DNA of 59,885 bases from Acidobacteriota bacterium (lineage in GTDB: Bacteria; Acidobacteriota; Terriglobia; Terriglobales; Acidobacteriaceae), in NCBI GenBank assembly GCA_003225055.1, contig QIAU01000199.1:1-59885 (forward strand), read 5' to 3'. Under the pieces are notes generated by a model. It did no database searches, had not been told where the DNA came from, and saw nothing but the letters and a program-made list of their open reading frames with translations. The position numbers and the translations under genes are program-made. This document shows positions 18,678 to 26,830 of this stretch, piece after piece (positions within the stretch are counted from its first letter, which is position 1; every line of letters begins with the position of its first letter).

Positions 18678-19232
18678 ATGAAAGCGTGGCGAAAGATCAT
18701 CGTCTACATCGCGACGAGCGCTGACGGTTACATCGCCAGACCAGACGGCGATGTCGAATGGTTAAATCGGCGACCACGCACAGTCGATTACGGCATGCGC
18801 GCGTTCTACCCCACGATTGACACCATCCTGTGGGGACGCAAGACCTACGACTGGGTTCTCGACTATTACAAGGAAAGAGGCAGGAAAGGCGGAATGTTCG
18901 ACACGAAGCTCGCCAACTACGTGTTCTCCAGGAAACCGCCGAAACGGGAGACTCCAGGCGTGGCATTCGTGTCGGAGCCGGTGAAAGCCTTTGCGCGACG
19001 CCTGCGCGCGACGCCGGGAAAACACATCTGGATGATGGGCGGCGGGGACCTGATCGCTTCATTCCTCGACGCCGGCGAGATCGACGAGTTCGATATCCAT
19101 GTCATTCCTACCCTCATCGGCGAGGGCATTTCACTCGTGGCACCGCGCCATCGGGACGTGCCGCTTCGCTTGCGCTCAGCCAGGAGGTACTCAGACGGTG
19201 TCGTCCGACTGCGCTATGAGGTCTCGAAGTAG
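18678..19232 (+). CDS. Dihydrofolate reductase family (RibD C-terminal-like) protein
   Basis: The 184-residue product matches the RibD_C/DHFR-like fold: IIVYIATSADGYIARPDGDV at the N-terminus, ILWGRKTYDWVLDYY in the NADPH-binding region, and IWMMGGGDLIASFLDAGEID plus IPTLIGEGISL toward the end. Such stand-alone proteins reduce pterins, pyrimidines or unknown substrates with NAD(P)H; the substrate cannot be told from sequence. The ATG at 18678 has a GGAGGG site ten bases upstream. It is the only gene inside the inverted-repeat cassette. Confidence 0.88.
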   Translation: MKAWRKIIVYIATSADGYIARPDGDVEWLNRRPRTVDYGMRAFYPTIDTILWGRKTYDWVLDYYKERGRKGGMFDTKLANYVFSRKPPKRETPGVAFVSEPVKAFARRLRATPGKHIWMMGGGDLIASFLDAGEIDEFDIHVIPTLIGEGISLVAPRHRDVPLRLRSARRYSDGVVRLRYEVSK

Positions 19233-19255
19233 CTCGCAACGGACTGCGAATCGCA

Positions 19256-19292
19256 ACATATGGTGGTCTGCTGAAACAACCGGATAAGCAAG
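19256..19292 (-). repeat. Right terminal inverted repeat of the reductase cassette
   Basis: Inverted copy of 18584-18620, starting 24 bases after the reductase stop codon. The outer end abuts the second AGTTGGCT. Confidence 0.8.
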
Positions 19293-19596
19293 AGTTGGCT
19301 AAGCGAGCTCGTCTGCACCCCGGCCACGAATTCCGGGCGGCGATGTTTCAACAGCTGGAACCGGGGCAGCCGGCACCGGTGGCTGCCGAGAACTCGTGTT
19401 GGTTCTTGGGAACCCGACTATCAGGAGGTCGCTTCAAGGATGCCTTTTGTCCCCGTGATCCGTGCCCGCAGTTCAGGCCTCTCGCCGCGTTGGACAAGCG
19501 CATGGCTTCCAATTCGCTGAAAGGCTTTGGACAACTCGGTGGGATCTTCATCCGCAGCCGCGAAGCGCTTGATATGAAAATCGAAATCGCTGGACG

Positions 19597-19879
19597 TTAC
19601 GCGCGCCCTACCCAGCAGGCTGGCCGTCGCTTCATGACGGCAAGCACATGTACCACACTCGGACGACGAATGGTGTAAATGACAGCGTAAGGAAAACGTC
19701 GAACGAGTCGACGCCGAATTGATCCGAGGACGCTTTGACCAGCCTCAGGGTGCGCAAGGATCGCATCAGCTCTCAACTTCTGCCAGGAACGCTGCTCCGA
19801 GGCCGGGGCTCTCCAGTTCATAGTATTGGGCGGCATCGTTCAGCTCTCGTTCGGCTAATGGGTTGAAAGAGACATTCAC
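19597..19879 (-). pseudogene. ParE/RelE-family toxin, frameshifted
   Basis: From a GTG at 19879, overlapping the antitoxin stop (GTGA), the frame gives NVSFNPLAERELNDAAQYYE then LGAAFLAEVES and a stop. In the neighbouring frame the family continues at once with ADAILAHPEAG, RRRLVRRFPYAVIYTIR and HVLAVMKRRPACW, ending at 19597. One missing base near 19765 explains the break. The restored protein would be a normal ~95-residue ParE-type toxin, which in characterised members inhibits gyrase or cleaves mRNA. As it stands the C-terminal catalytic strands are not made in frame. Confidence 0.75.
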
Positions 19880-20088
19880 TTCAGGCGGGCTCGTGCGTTA
19901 CGGAACACGTCATCGCTGGGACGGCCCATCGTTAGGTCTGCATCCCACGCCTGATCGCGCCTTTTCGCCTCCTCGGCCCAGAGCCTGGCGTTCTCTTCGT
20001 CCGACAGGTGCTCAAGGCTCTCGAGAAGTTTTTCGGCCAAACGAGCACGATCGCTTGCCGGCAGCTGCACAGGTCGGCGCCGGCGCAA
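19876..20088 (-). CDS. Addiction-module antitoxin (ParE partner), short N-terminus
   Basis: The 70 residues contain the family pattern LPASDRARLAEKLLESLE, then AEEAKRRDQAWDAD and DVFRNARARLK at the end, typical of small antitoxins that precede ParE-like toxins. The only start in frame is TTG at 20088, and the usual ~10 residues before the LPAS segment are replaced by an Arg-rich stretch, so the N-terminus may itself be altered. The stop overlaps the toxin start by four bases. The antitoxin core looks intact while the toxin is broken. Confidence 0.7.
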   Translation of the reverse strand: MRRRRPVQLPASDRARLAEKLLESLEHLSDEENARLWAEEAKRRDQAWDADLTMGRPSDDVFRNARARLK

Positions 20089-20720
20089 TCGAATACATCA
20101 CCTTAGATAGGCGGCAGCACGTCGCGTTTATGTCGGAAGGGTTCTCCGGAGCCCTTCTTCCATGAGCGCTATGCTCTCCGCAAACTGGAAAGCACAAACC
20201 GTGAGCTTCCGTGATCAAACATCAGGCGGACGACAATCGCTCCACATAGGAACTCGTTCCGGATGTTAACCGGAGGGTTTACGGTGGAATTCCATTACGG
20301 CCAAGGGTGGTGAGCATAGAGGCTCGGGTCTGTCATCCAACACCTGCGGTCCGCCAACGCTGATGAAATAGACAACGAAAAACGTCGAGCTGTCGCACTC
20401 GGTATCTGGACAATTGCAGGGGGCGTGAAGAGGACAGATTCCATCAAGCGCCACTCGTGCCGATGACCACGGCGCTGGCTTTCGTCGTCGCCCCATGGCC
20501 GGTGGAAGTACTTGCTGCGCCATTCCGGAACGCTAGCTGCCGGAACTTGGGCCGCTGCATTGCGACACATAAAAATCTGCCAGATTCGACAGGAGACTAC
20601 TTCCCGCGCCGGTTCGCCGCTTCGCCGCCGAACCGGTTTGTGCAGTCTTGCGTTCATGATAGAGTCCCGGCTGACGGGGATACCACAATTGCTCGCCAAA
20701 ACGGAGATGGAGGCTTTGTC
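20089..20720. other. Gap without a recognised gene
   Basis: About 630 bases separating the toxin-antitoxin remnant from the sugar cluster. Open frames on both strands lack family resemblance. A GGAGG-like site precedes the DUF1080 start. Confidence 0.4.
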
Positions 20721-21353
20721 ATGAAACCAGGTCTTGTGTTTGTCGCAACCCTGTTGCTGGTCGGTTTTAAGGCAATGGCCCAGGCGCAGCACGAAGAGGC
20801 GTGGCTGCCTCTTTTCAATGGCAAAGATCTGAGCGGTTGGAAGAGGAACGGGGATGAGAAATGGGTGGCCGAGCAGGGTACGATCCTAGGCGAAAGCACA
20901 GCCAAGAAATACGGTTACCTAACCACGGAGAAGAGCCACCGCGACTTCGATCTGCGACTCAAGTTCAAAGCTGAGGCGGCCGGCAACAGTGGCTTGTTTT
21001 TTCACGCTCGGATTACCGGCAACGACCCGCAACACGGGCCGGACATCGAAGGCATGCAGGTGGAGGTGGATCCCAACGTCGGCCACCATACCGGTGGCCT
21101 TTACGAAAGCGGCGGTCGCGGTTGGGTTATAATGCCCACGCCCGAAGGCGAGCGGGTGCTAAAGCCGGGCGAGTGGAATGATCTTGAGGCCTCGGTTCGA
21201 GGCAACCACATCGTAATTCATCTCAACGGCGTTAAGGTCACCGATTACAGTGACGCCTCGCCGAAATTCACTGATGGCGTGATTGGTTTACAGATTCACA
21301 CCGGCGGCGGTGTGAAGATGCGATGGAAGGATATTTACATCATGGACAAATAG
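20721..21353 (+). CDS. Exported DUF1080 (3-keto-disaccharide hydrolase / LamG-like) protein
   Basis: The 210-residue protein has a signal peptide (LVFVATLLLVGFKAMAQ) and the typical DUF1080 opening WLPLFNGKDLSGWKRNGDEK, then YLTTEKSHRDFDLRLKFK, NSGLFFHARI and GVIGLQIHTGGGVKMRWKDI at the end. The fold is a concanavalin-like beta sandwich. Some members hydrolyse 3-keto-glycosides, and the family is often found with Gfo/Idh/MocA oxidoreductases and sugar isomerases, as here. ATG at 20721 is chosen for its signal peptide and an upstream GGAGG. Confidence 0.88.
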   Translation: MKPGLVFVATLLLVGFKAMAQAQHEEAWLPLFNGKDLSGWKRNGDEKWVAEQGTILGESTAKKYGYLTTEKSHRDFDLRLKFKAEAAGNSGLFFHARITGNDPQHGPDIEGMQVEVDPNVGHHTGGLYESGGRGWVIMPTPEGERVLKPGEWNDLEASVRGNHIVIHLNGVKVTDYSDASPKFTDGVIGLQIHTGGGVKMRWKDIYIMDK

Positions 21354-21407
21354 AGGCTTTTCCACCATCCCCGGGTAAGCAGGTTCTTTTTGCCAACAGA
21401 TGCGGCT

Positions 21408-22388
21408 ATGAATAGACGGAACCGTCGCGCGTTTCTTCAAACTTCCATGGGGGCTTTAGCAGCCAGCCTAGGCCCAACGAGATTCGCTGCGCGGAGCGGA
21501 GTTACTCTGGATCACCTTGCCGGGGAAGCTGGCCGAGCGCAGACCGCTCCGGCGGTAGCTGCCAACCAAGGGAGGAAGCCGCTGCGGCTCGGCCTGATCA
21601 TTGGCATTGGCAAGGCTCCCGAGACTGCCGTGGCCAAGGTCCACGATTTGGGACTGCCCACATGCCAGGCATTCGTGGAGAATTTCGAGTTCGGGCTGGC
21701 AGGGCGGCTGCGTACGACACTGGACAAGCATGGAATTGAGGCTACTTCGCTGGTCGTCGGCGGGCCCGGAAAAGAAATATGGGATTTCTACCAAGGGCCC
21801 CTCACCATCGGTTTGGTTCCGCGAGAGACCCGTGCGGCGCGTATCGCGCATATCAAGAAGGCTTCGGACTTTGCCAAACAGTGTGGCATTCCTGCTGTCC
21901 AGACGCACTGTGGGTTTATCCCTGAAAACCCGAATGACCCGCTATACCGAGAAACCGTGATCGCTATGCGCGAAGTGGCCGTCTATTGCAAGGGTAACGG
22001 CCAGAATTTTCGTTACGAGACGGGGCAGGAGACTCCGATTACTTTGTTACGTGCCATTCAAGACGTCGGAACGGAGAACCAGGGCGTCAACTTCGATCTT
22101 GCCAACCTGATTCTCTACGGTAAGGCCAACCCCGTCGATGCCATCGAAGTGCTCGGCCCCTACGTGCAGGGGATTCACGCCAAGGACGGGCTCTGGCCGA
22201 CAAACCCCAAGGACCTGGGGGAGGAAGTACCGATCGGTAAGGGCAAGGTGGATTTTCCGCGGATCATCGCACGCTTGAAGGAGTTGGATTATCGCGGGGC
22301 GGTCACCATCGAACGGGAAATTTCCGGGCCGCAACAGGCAGAAGACGTGCGGGCCGCGAAGGCGTATCTGGAACGACTGATCGGATAA
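21408..22388 (+). CDS. Tat-exported sugar phosphate isomerase/epimerase-like protein (1)
   Basis: A twin-arginine leader (NRRNRRAFLQTSMGALAASL) precedes a xylose-isomerase-like TIM barrel: LRLGLIIGIGKAPETAVAKV, then FRYETGQETPITLLRAIQDV, FDLANLILYGKANPVDAIE, the metal-site His in GIHAKDG, and DYRGAVTIEREISG at the end. Members bind a divalent metal and interconvert or epimerise sugars and inositols; some act on 3-keto sugars. The ATG at 21408 is preferred over an in-frame TTG at 21390. It follows the DUF1080 gene by 54 bases and likely shares a transcript with it. Confidence 0.87.
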   Translation: MNRRNRRAFLQTSMGALAASLGPTRFAARSGVTLDHLAGEAGRAQTAPAVAANQGRKPLRLGLIIGIGKAPETAVAKVHDLGLPTCQAFVENFEFGLAGRLRTTLDKHGIEATSLVVGGPGKEIWDFYQGPLTIGLVPRETRAARIAHIKKASDFAKQCGIPAVQTHCGFIPENPNDPLYRETVIAMREVAVYCKGNGQNFRYETGQETPITLLRAIQDVGTENQGVNFDLANLILYGKANPVDAIEVLGPYVQGIHAKDGLWPTNPKDLGEEVPIGKGKVDFPRIIARLKELDYRGAVTIEREISGPQQAEDVRAAKAYLERLIG

Positions 22389-22494
22389 TTCGCGGCGGCT
22401 TGGGGGAAGCCGATTTCCTTTCCTAGAGGAGAAGAAAGCGTGCTGTAAATTCACGAGGAGCTTCACGCCATCTAGCCAGCAGGAGGAGGGGTCT

Positions 22495-23808
22495 ATGTCA
22501 AAGGATGCAAGCCAGGAGCCGAGCTCCCCCCACAAAGTCGATCGCCGTCGATTTATGGGCTTGGCCACGGCCACGGCCGGCGCGATGTTGATCAGGCCCG
22601 GGCTCGTGCGCGGCACGACTGCCAACTCCCAAGTCCGGGTGGGTCTGCTTGGTTGCGGCGCGCGCGGCACGGAAGACGTATCGAATCTGGTGGATACCGG
22701 CGGCGCGCGCGTGGTCGCCTTGGGCGATCTGTTTCGCGATCAGCTGGACGCTGCCCGCGCGCGGCTCGATAAAATCCAGCAAGCTAAAGGTTATGCTGCG
22801 ATCGACGCGGCACAACTCTTCGTCGGTCCCAGAGCTTATCAGCAAATCGCCGCCTCCAAGGAGGTGGACGCCATCGTGATAGCCACTCCCCCTTATTATC
22901 ATCCCGAACATCTGGAAGCGGTCGTCGCCGCTGGTAAGCACGTCTATCTTGAAAAACCCGTCGCCGTTGATGTTCCCGGAGCACTGAGAGTTATCGAAAT
23001 CGGCAGGCGCGCGGAGGCGAAGCTCAGCCTGGATGTCGGATTCCAGATTCGCGATTGCCCGCCATTCGTCGAACTGGTCCGGCGCATCCATGATGGGGCG
23101 CTGGGAAAGATTGTCTGCGGAGAAGCTCACTATCTTACCGGCTACATCGACCGGCCGGCGTGGCCGAACACGTCACCTGCCCAGCGTCGCCTGCGCAACT
23201 GGATATACGACCGTGTTCTTTCTGGGGACATCATTGTGGAACAAAATATTCACGTGATCGATATCTGCAACTGGATCCTGAAGGCCCATCCGCTGAAAGC
23301 GTCGGCAACAGGAGGCCGCCAGGGCCGCCCTGTTAGTGACGGCGACGCCTACGGAAATTACAACGTGCTCTTCCATTATCCTGACGATGTCGATGTGACC
23401 TTCAGCTCCACGCAATTTGCCAAAGGCTGGTGGGACGTCACCGAGCGTTTCTTCGGCACCCAAGGCACTTCGCAGTCTCCTTACTCGGGGCCACTCGGTA
23501 TCTGGGGGGATGAAGCTTGGCAAGCCACCCCCTCCCCTGCGAAAGATGCTTCTGAGCCTCAGGCATTTTCGGTCACGGGACGCTTTAGCTCCAATCTGGA
23601 GTTCGCCGATTCGGAAAAGAAGAAGGCCTTCGTCGAGAGCATCACGAGCGGCAATTTCCATAACCAAGCGGCCAAGGGCGCCGAATCTGCTCTTTCCTGC
23701 ATGCTAGCGCGCACCGCCGCGTACAAGGGACACGAGGTCACCTGGGATCAACTCATGAAATCGACCGAGGTATGGGATCCGAAGATCGACCTCGATAGAC
23801 TCGTCTAG
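22495..23808 (+). CDS. Tat-exported Gfo/Idh/MocA-family oxidoreductase
   Basis: The 437-residue product has a Tat signal (DRRRFMGLATATAGAMLI), a Rossmann fold starting RVGLLGCGARGTEDV with the GxGxxG-like motif, and the EKPVAVDV motif whose Lys is catalytic in this family. The substrate domain follows, with NIHVIDICNWIL holding the usual His. Family members oxidise or reduce sugars with bound NAD(P). An AGGAGGAGG site lies just upstream. Set between two isomerase-like genes, it is the likely redox step of the pathway, such as making or using a 3-keto intermediate. Confidence 0.9.
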   Translation: MSKDASQEPSSPHKVDRRRFMGLATATAGAMLIRPGLVRGTTANSQVRVGLLGCGARGTEDVSNLVDTGGARVVALGDLFRDQLDAARARLDKIQQAKGYAAIDAAQLFVGPRAYQQIAASKEVDAIVIATPPYYHPEHLEAVVAAGKHVYLEKPVAVDVPGALRVIEIGRRAEAKLSLDVGFQIRDCPPFVELVRRIHDGALGKIVCGEAHYLTGYIDRPAWPNTSPAQRRLRNWIYDRVLSGDIIVEQNIHVIDICNWILKAHPLKASATGGRQGRPVSDGDAYGNYNVLFHYPDDVDVTFSSTQFAKGWWDVTERFFGTQGTSQSPYSGPLGIWGDEAWQATPSPAKDASEPQAFSVTGRFSSNLEFADSEKKKAFVESITSGNFHNQAAKGAESALSCMLARTAAYKGHEVTWDQLMKSTEVWDPKIDLDRLV

Positions 23809-23861
23809 TTTGACCCTCGGCAAGTGAACGAGGGCAGGCAGCAAGCTTGGGAGGTGTGCAG

Positions 23862-24797
23862 ATGCGCCGTCCATCGCGTCGCGAGTTCCTGACATGTTCG
23901 GCCACCGCCGCGGGCACCGCAATTCTGGGCGTTGGAGAGTTGAGCCGCTCGTTGGTGACCACGCCGATCCGCATACCCGCTGTCAAATCCCCGTCTCCCT
24001 CTCCGCTTCCAATCAAAAAAGGCGTGCTGCTCGATATGTTGCCGGCAAAGCTCAGCTATTCGGACCGCTTCAAGATGACGCGGGACGTCGGCTTCGAAGT
24101 CGTGCAGGCGAGGACCGAGCCGGACGAGCGCAAGGCCGAAGAAATTAAGAAAGCGGCCGAGGGCGCGAACATCCGCATCGACTCCGTTATGAACATGGAT
24201 CATTGGAAATATCCGCTATCGTCAAATGATCCTGCCGTGGTTGAGAAGAGCCTCGCAGGGATGCGCACCTCTCTGCACAACGCCAAGCTCTGGGGCTCGG
24301 ATGCCGTGCTGCTCGTTCCAGCAGTGGTAAATCCACAAACCTCTTATCGTGAGGCCTGGACGCGCTCGCAAAAGCAGATCCGTACGCTGATACCACTGGC
24401 TGAGGAATTGCAGGTCGTGATTGCGATCGAGGAAGTGTGGAACAAATTCCTCTTGAGCCCGCTCGAAATGACTAACTACATTGAGGAGTTCCACAGTCCA
24501 CGGATCAAAGCTTGGTTCGACGTGGGCAACGTGCTGCTCTATGGCTATCCGCAGGACTGGATTCACACCCTCGGCAAGAGCATCGTCAAGGTTCACCTTA
24601 AGGATTTCAAGCGCAGAGAAGATGGGTACACTTGGGTGAATCTGGGTGAGGGGGACGTAGACTGGGCGGCCGTGCGTCAAGCGTTTGCCGATACGGGCTA
24701 CTCCGGCAGCGCCATTACGGAACTCGAAGGGGGCGACGAGGCCTACTTACGCGATTTGAGCCACCGCGTGGACAGGCTGGTCCTCGGACGATCTTAA
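23862..24797 (+). CDS. Tat-exported sugar phosphate isomerase/epimerase-like protein (2)
   Basis: The leader RRPSRREFLTCSATAAGTAI is followed by a TIM barrel of the AP-endonuclease-2/xylose-isomerase type: KLSYSDRFKMTRDVGFEVVQ, then VVIAIEEVWNKFLLSPLEM with a metal-binding Glu, KAWFDVGNVLLYGYPQDWI with Asp, VKVHLKDFK with His and ITELEGGDEAYL with the final Glu. It is a distant paralogue of the protein at 21408. ATG at 23862 has GGGAGG upstream; TTG at 23847 is in frame. It starts 53 bases after the oxidoreductase and probably ends the operon. Confidence 0.87.
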   Translation: MRRPSRREFLTCSATAAGTAILGVGELSRSLVTTPIRIPAVKSPSPSPLPIKKGVLLDMLPAKLSYSDRFKMTRDVGFEVVQARTEPDERKAEEIKKAAEGANIRIDSVMNMDHWKYPLSSNDPAVVEKSLAGMRTSLHNAKLWGSDAVLLVPAVVNPQTSYREAWTRSQKQIRTLIPLAEELQVVIAIEEVWNKFLLSPLEMTNYIEEFHSPRIKAWFDVGNVLLYGYPQDWIHTLGKSIVKVHLKDFKRREDGYTWVNLGEGDVDWAAVRQAFADTGYSGSAITELEGGDEAYLRDLSHRVDRLVLGRS

Positions 24798-25147
24798 TCG
24801 TAAGAGCGATGCTGATTTTGAATCAGAAACGGAACAATCGGAATCGGTTGACGCGTTCCCGAGCCATGCCGGGAGATTCTGGATATTGACCCGCTGCGAG
24901 CAAGCCTCAAACTTCAGGCCGAGGTGGCCGAGGTAAGCGAGCTTGAATTTCGCAGCGGATTGCCTTACGGCTCTCATTAGAGGCAGGGCATGCCTGGTTA
25001 GCCTGTGGAGAGAATGCGCTGTAAGGCATCTCGGTGAAGCGGGAACCCACCGAAGAGAGTTCGCAAAGCAGCGAAGCTTCTGTAGGAATCCTCTCCCTAT
25101 AAGGTAGAGGAGGATGTCAACCAAACTCTGGGAACAATTTCACATCG
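24798..25147. other. Gap without a recognised gene
   Basis: About 350 bases. An AT-rich perfect hairpin, CTGATT-TTG-AATCAG at 24812-24826, lies 15 bases after the isomerase stop and could be a weak terminator; no T-run follows. Nothing else is recognised. Confidence 0.35.
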
Positions 25148-26809
25148 ATGCGGTCGCGAAAGCAGTTTCTGGCAGTGTGTGCGTTTTTGCTTTTACAGTG
25201 GCACGCAAAGAATGGTGTTTCCAAGCCGCTTTCGGCTCCCGCTCCCATTCGTTTTCAAGAGATTGCCCAACAAGCGGGACTGGATTTTGTCCTTCAGAAT
25301 GACCCCACCCCGCGCAAGCACATCATTGAAACCATGCCCGGAGGCGTGGCAGCATTCGATTACAACAATGATGGGCTGACTGATATCTTCTTCACAAACG
25401 GCGCATCGATTCCCTCCCTAGAAAAAGATTCACCGAAATTTTTCAATCGGCTTTACCGAAACGATGGAGGTATGAAGTTCACTGACGTCACCAAGGAGGC
25501 CGGGATGGCAGGCGCCGGCTATTCGATGGGCGCAGCGGCGGCGGACTACAACAACGATGGTCACGTGGACTTGTTCGTAGCCGGGGTGTACCGGAACATT
25601 CTCTATCGCAATTTGGGCAACGGTAAGTTTGAGGATGTGACCGAGGCCGCTGGCATTAAGAGCGATAAGTGGTCGGTTGCTGCCGGCTGGTTCGACTATG
25701 ACAACGATGGATGGTTGGACCTGTTTGTAGTCAATTACGCACACTGGACGCCCGATTTTGATCGCTACTGCGGCGAACGTGATCGCAACCTGCGCGTCTA
25801 CTGCCATCCTAAGTATTTCGAAGGATTGTCCAATACCCTCTATCGTAACCGGCATGACGGGACTTTCGAGGATGTGAGCCTCAAGTCCGGCATCGCCGCG
25901 TACATCGGGCGAGGTATGAGTGTTGCTTTCGCTGACTACGATAACGATGGTTGGATGGACGTCTTTGTTACAAATGACAATCTGCCCAACTTTCTATTCC
26001 ACAATAAGGGTGACGGAACCTTTGAGGAGGTGGGGCTCCAGGCGGGAGTCGCTCTTACGAACAATGGATTGCCTATCGCCAGCATGGGAGCAGACTTTCG
26101 CGACTTCGATAATGACGGATTGCCTGACCTCAGCATTACGGCTCTGGCGGGCGAAACCTTCCCCCTATTTCGGAATTTAGGCAAAGGTGTGTTTCAAGAC
26201 GCAACCCACAGCACCAAGCTTGGCCCCCTCAGCGTCGCGCGCAGCGGGTGGAGCAATGGCTTTTTCGATTTCAATAACGACGGCTGGAAAGATCTGTTTA
26301 CCGCGAATTCAGATGTCAATGACCTGATTGACCTTTTTCAACCCACACACTACAAGCAGCCTAACAGTGTCTTCGTCAATCTCGCGGATGGAACCTTCCG
26401 CGATGTTTCCTCGGAGGCGGGCCTGAATCTCTCTCGCGCCCACCGCGGCAGCGTCTTTGCCGATTTTGATAACGACGGAAGAATTGACGTGGTCGTCAGC
26501 GCGCTCGGCGAGCCAGCAGAGCTTTGGCAGAATGTCAGTCCAGGTGGCAACCGCTGGCTGATCCTGAAGCTGATTGGTACCCGAAGCAATCGCGACGGCA
26601 TCGGTGCCAAGGTCCGGCTGGGCCGTCAGTCCAACCAGATGACCACAGCAGTGGGCTACTCTTCTTCCAGTTCACAGGGCATACATTTCGGAACCGGTAA
26701 GCTGGAAAAGGTCGATCGGATCGAGATTCGCTGGCCAAGTGGTACAGTTCAACTGCTGCGCAACGTTGCCACCAACCGAGTTCTCGAAGTCCATGAGCCC
26801 TCGAAATGA
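25148..26809 (+). CDS. CRTAC1-like FG-GAP/VCBS repeat protein with ASPIC/UnbV domain (2)
   Basis: The 553-residue protein has a signal peptide (FLAVCAFLLLQWHAK), then IRFQEIAQQAGLDFVLQND and about eight calcium-loop repeats (YNNDGLTD, YNNDGHVD, YDNDGWLD, YDNDGWMD, FDNDGLPD, FNNDGWKD, FDNDGRID). The C-terminal ASPIC/UnbV domain begins at RWLILKLIGTRSNRDGIGAK and includes EIRWPSGTVQLL. It is similar in plan to the proteins at 15370 and 32485. The TPR gene at 26831 converges on it, only 21 bases between the stops. Confidence 0.9.
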   Translation: MRSRKQFLAVCAFLLLQWHAKNGVSKPLSAPAPIRFQEIAQQAGLDFVLQNDPTPRKHIIETMPGGVAAFDYNNDGLTDIFFTNGASIPSLEKDSPKFFNRLYRNDGGMKFTDVTKEAGMAGAGYSMGAAAADYNNDGHVDLFVAGVYRNILYRNLGNGKFEDVTEAAGIKSDKWSVAAGWFDYDNDGWLDLFVVNYAHWTPDFDRYCGERDRNLRVYCHPKYFEGLSNTLYRNRHDGTFEDVSLKSGIAAYIGRGMSVAFADYDNDGWMDVFVTNDNLPNFLFHNKGDGTFEEVGLQAGVALTNNGLPIASMGADFRDFDNDGLPDLSITALAGETFPLFRNLGKGVFQDATHSTKLGPLSVARSGWSNGFFDFNNDGWKDLFTANSDVNDLIDLFQPTHYKQPNSVFVNLADGTFRDVSSEAGLNLSRAHRGSVFADFDNDGRIDVVVSALGEPAELWQNVSPGGNRWLILKLIGTRSNRDGIGAKVRLGRQSNQMTTAVGYSSSSSQGIHFGTGKLEKVDRIEIRWPSGTVQLLRNVATNRVLEVHEPSK

Positions 26810-26830
26810 TTTCGACGGACCAGAACTTCT

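Larger units (their letters stand above)
18576..19300. mobile_element. Cassette bounded by inverted repeats and 8-bp direct repeats, carrying a DHFR-family gene
   Basis: The octamer AGTTGGCT occurs at 18576-18583 and again, in direct orientation, at 19293-19300. Immediately inside it are 37-bp inverted repeats (18584-18620 and 19256-19292) that agree at 32 of 37 positions, including 22 in a row. The layout is that of a transposed unit with terminal inverted repeats and a target duplication. It is about 725 bp long and has room only for the reductase gene at 18678-19232; no transposase is present. It could be a non-autonomous element moved by a transposase elsewhere. Function as a mobile unit is inferred from structure alone. 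Confidence 0.65.
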
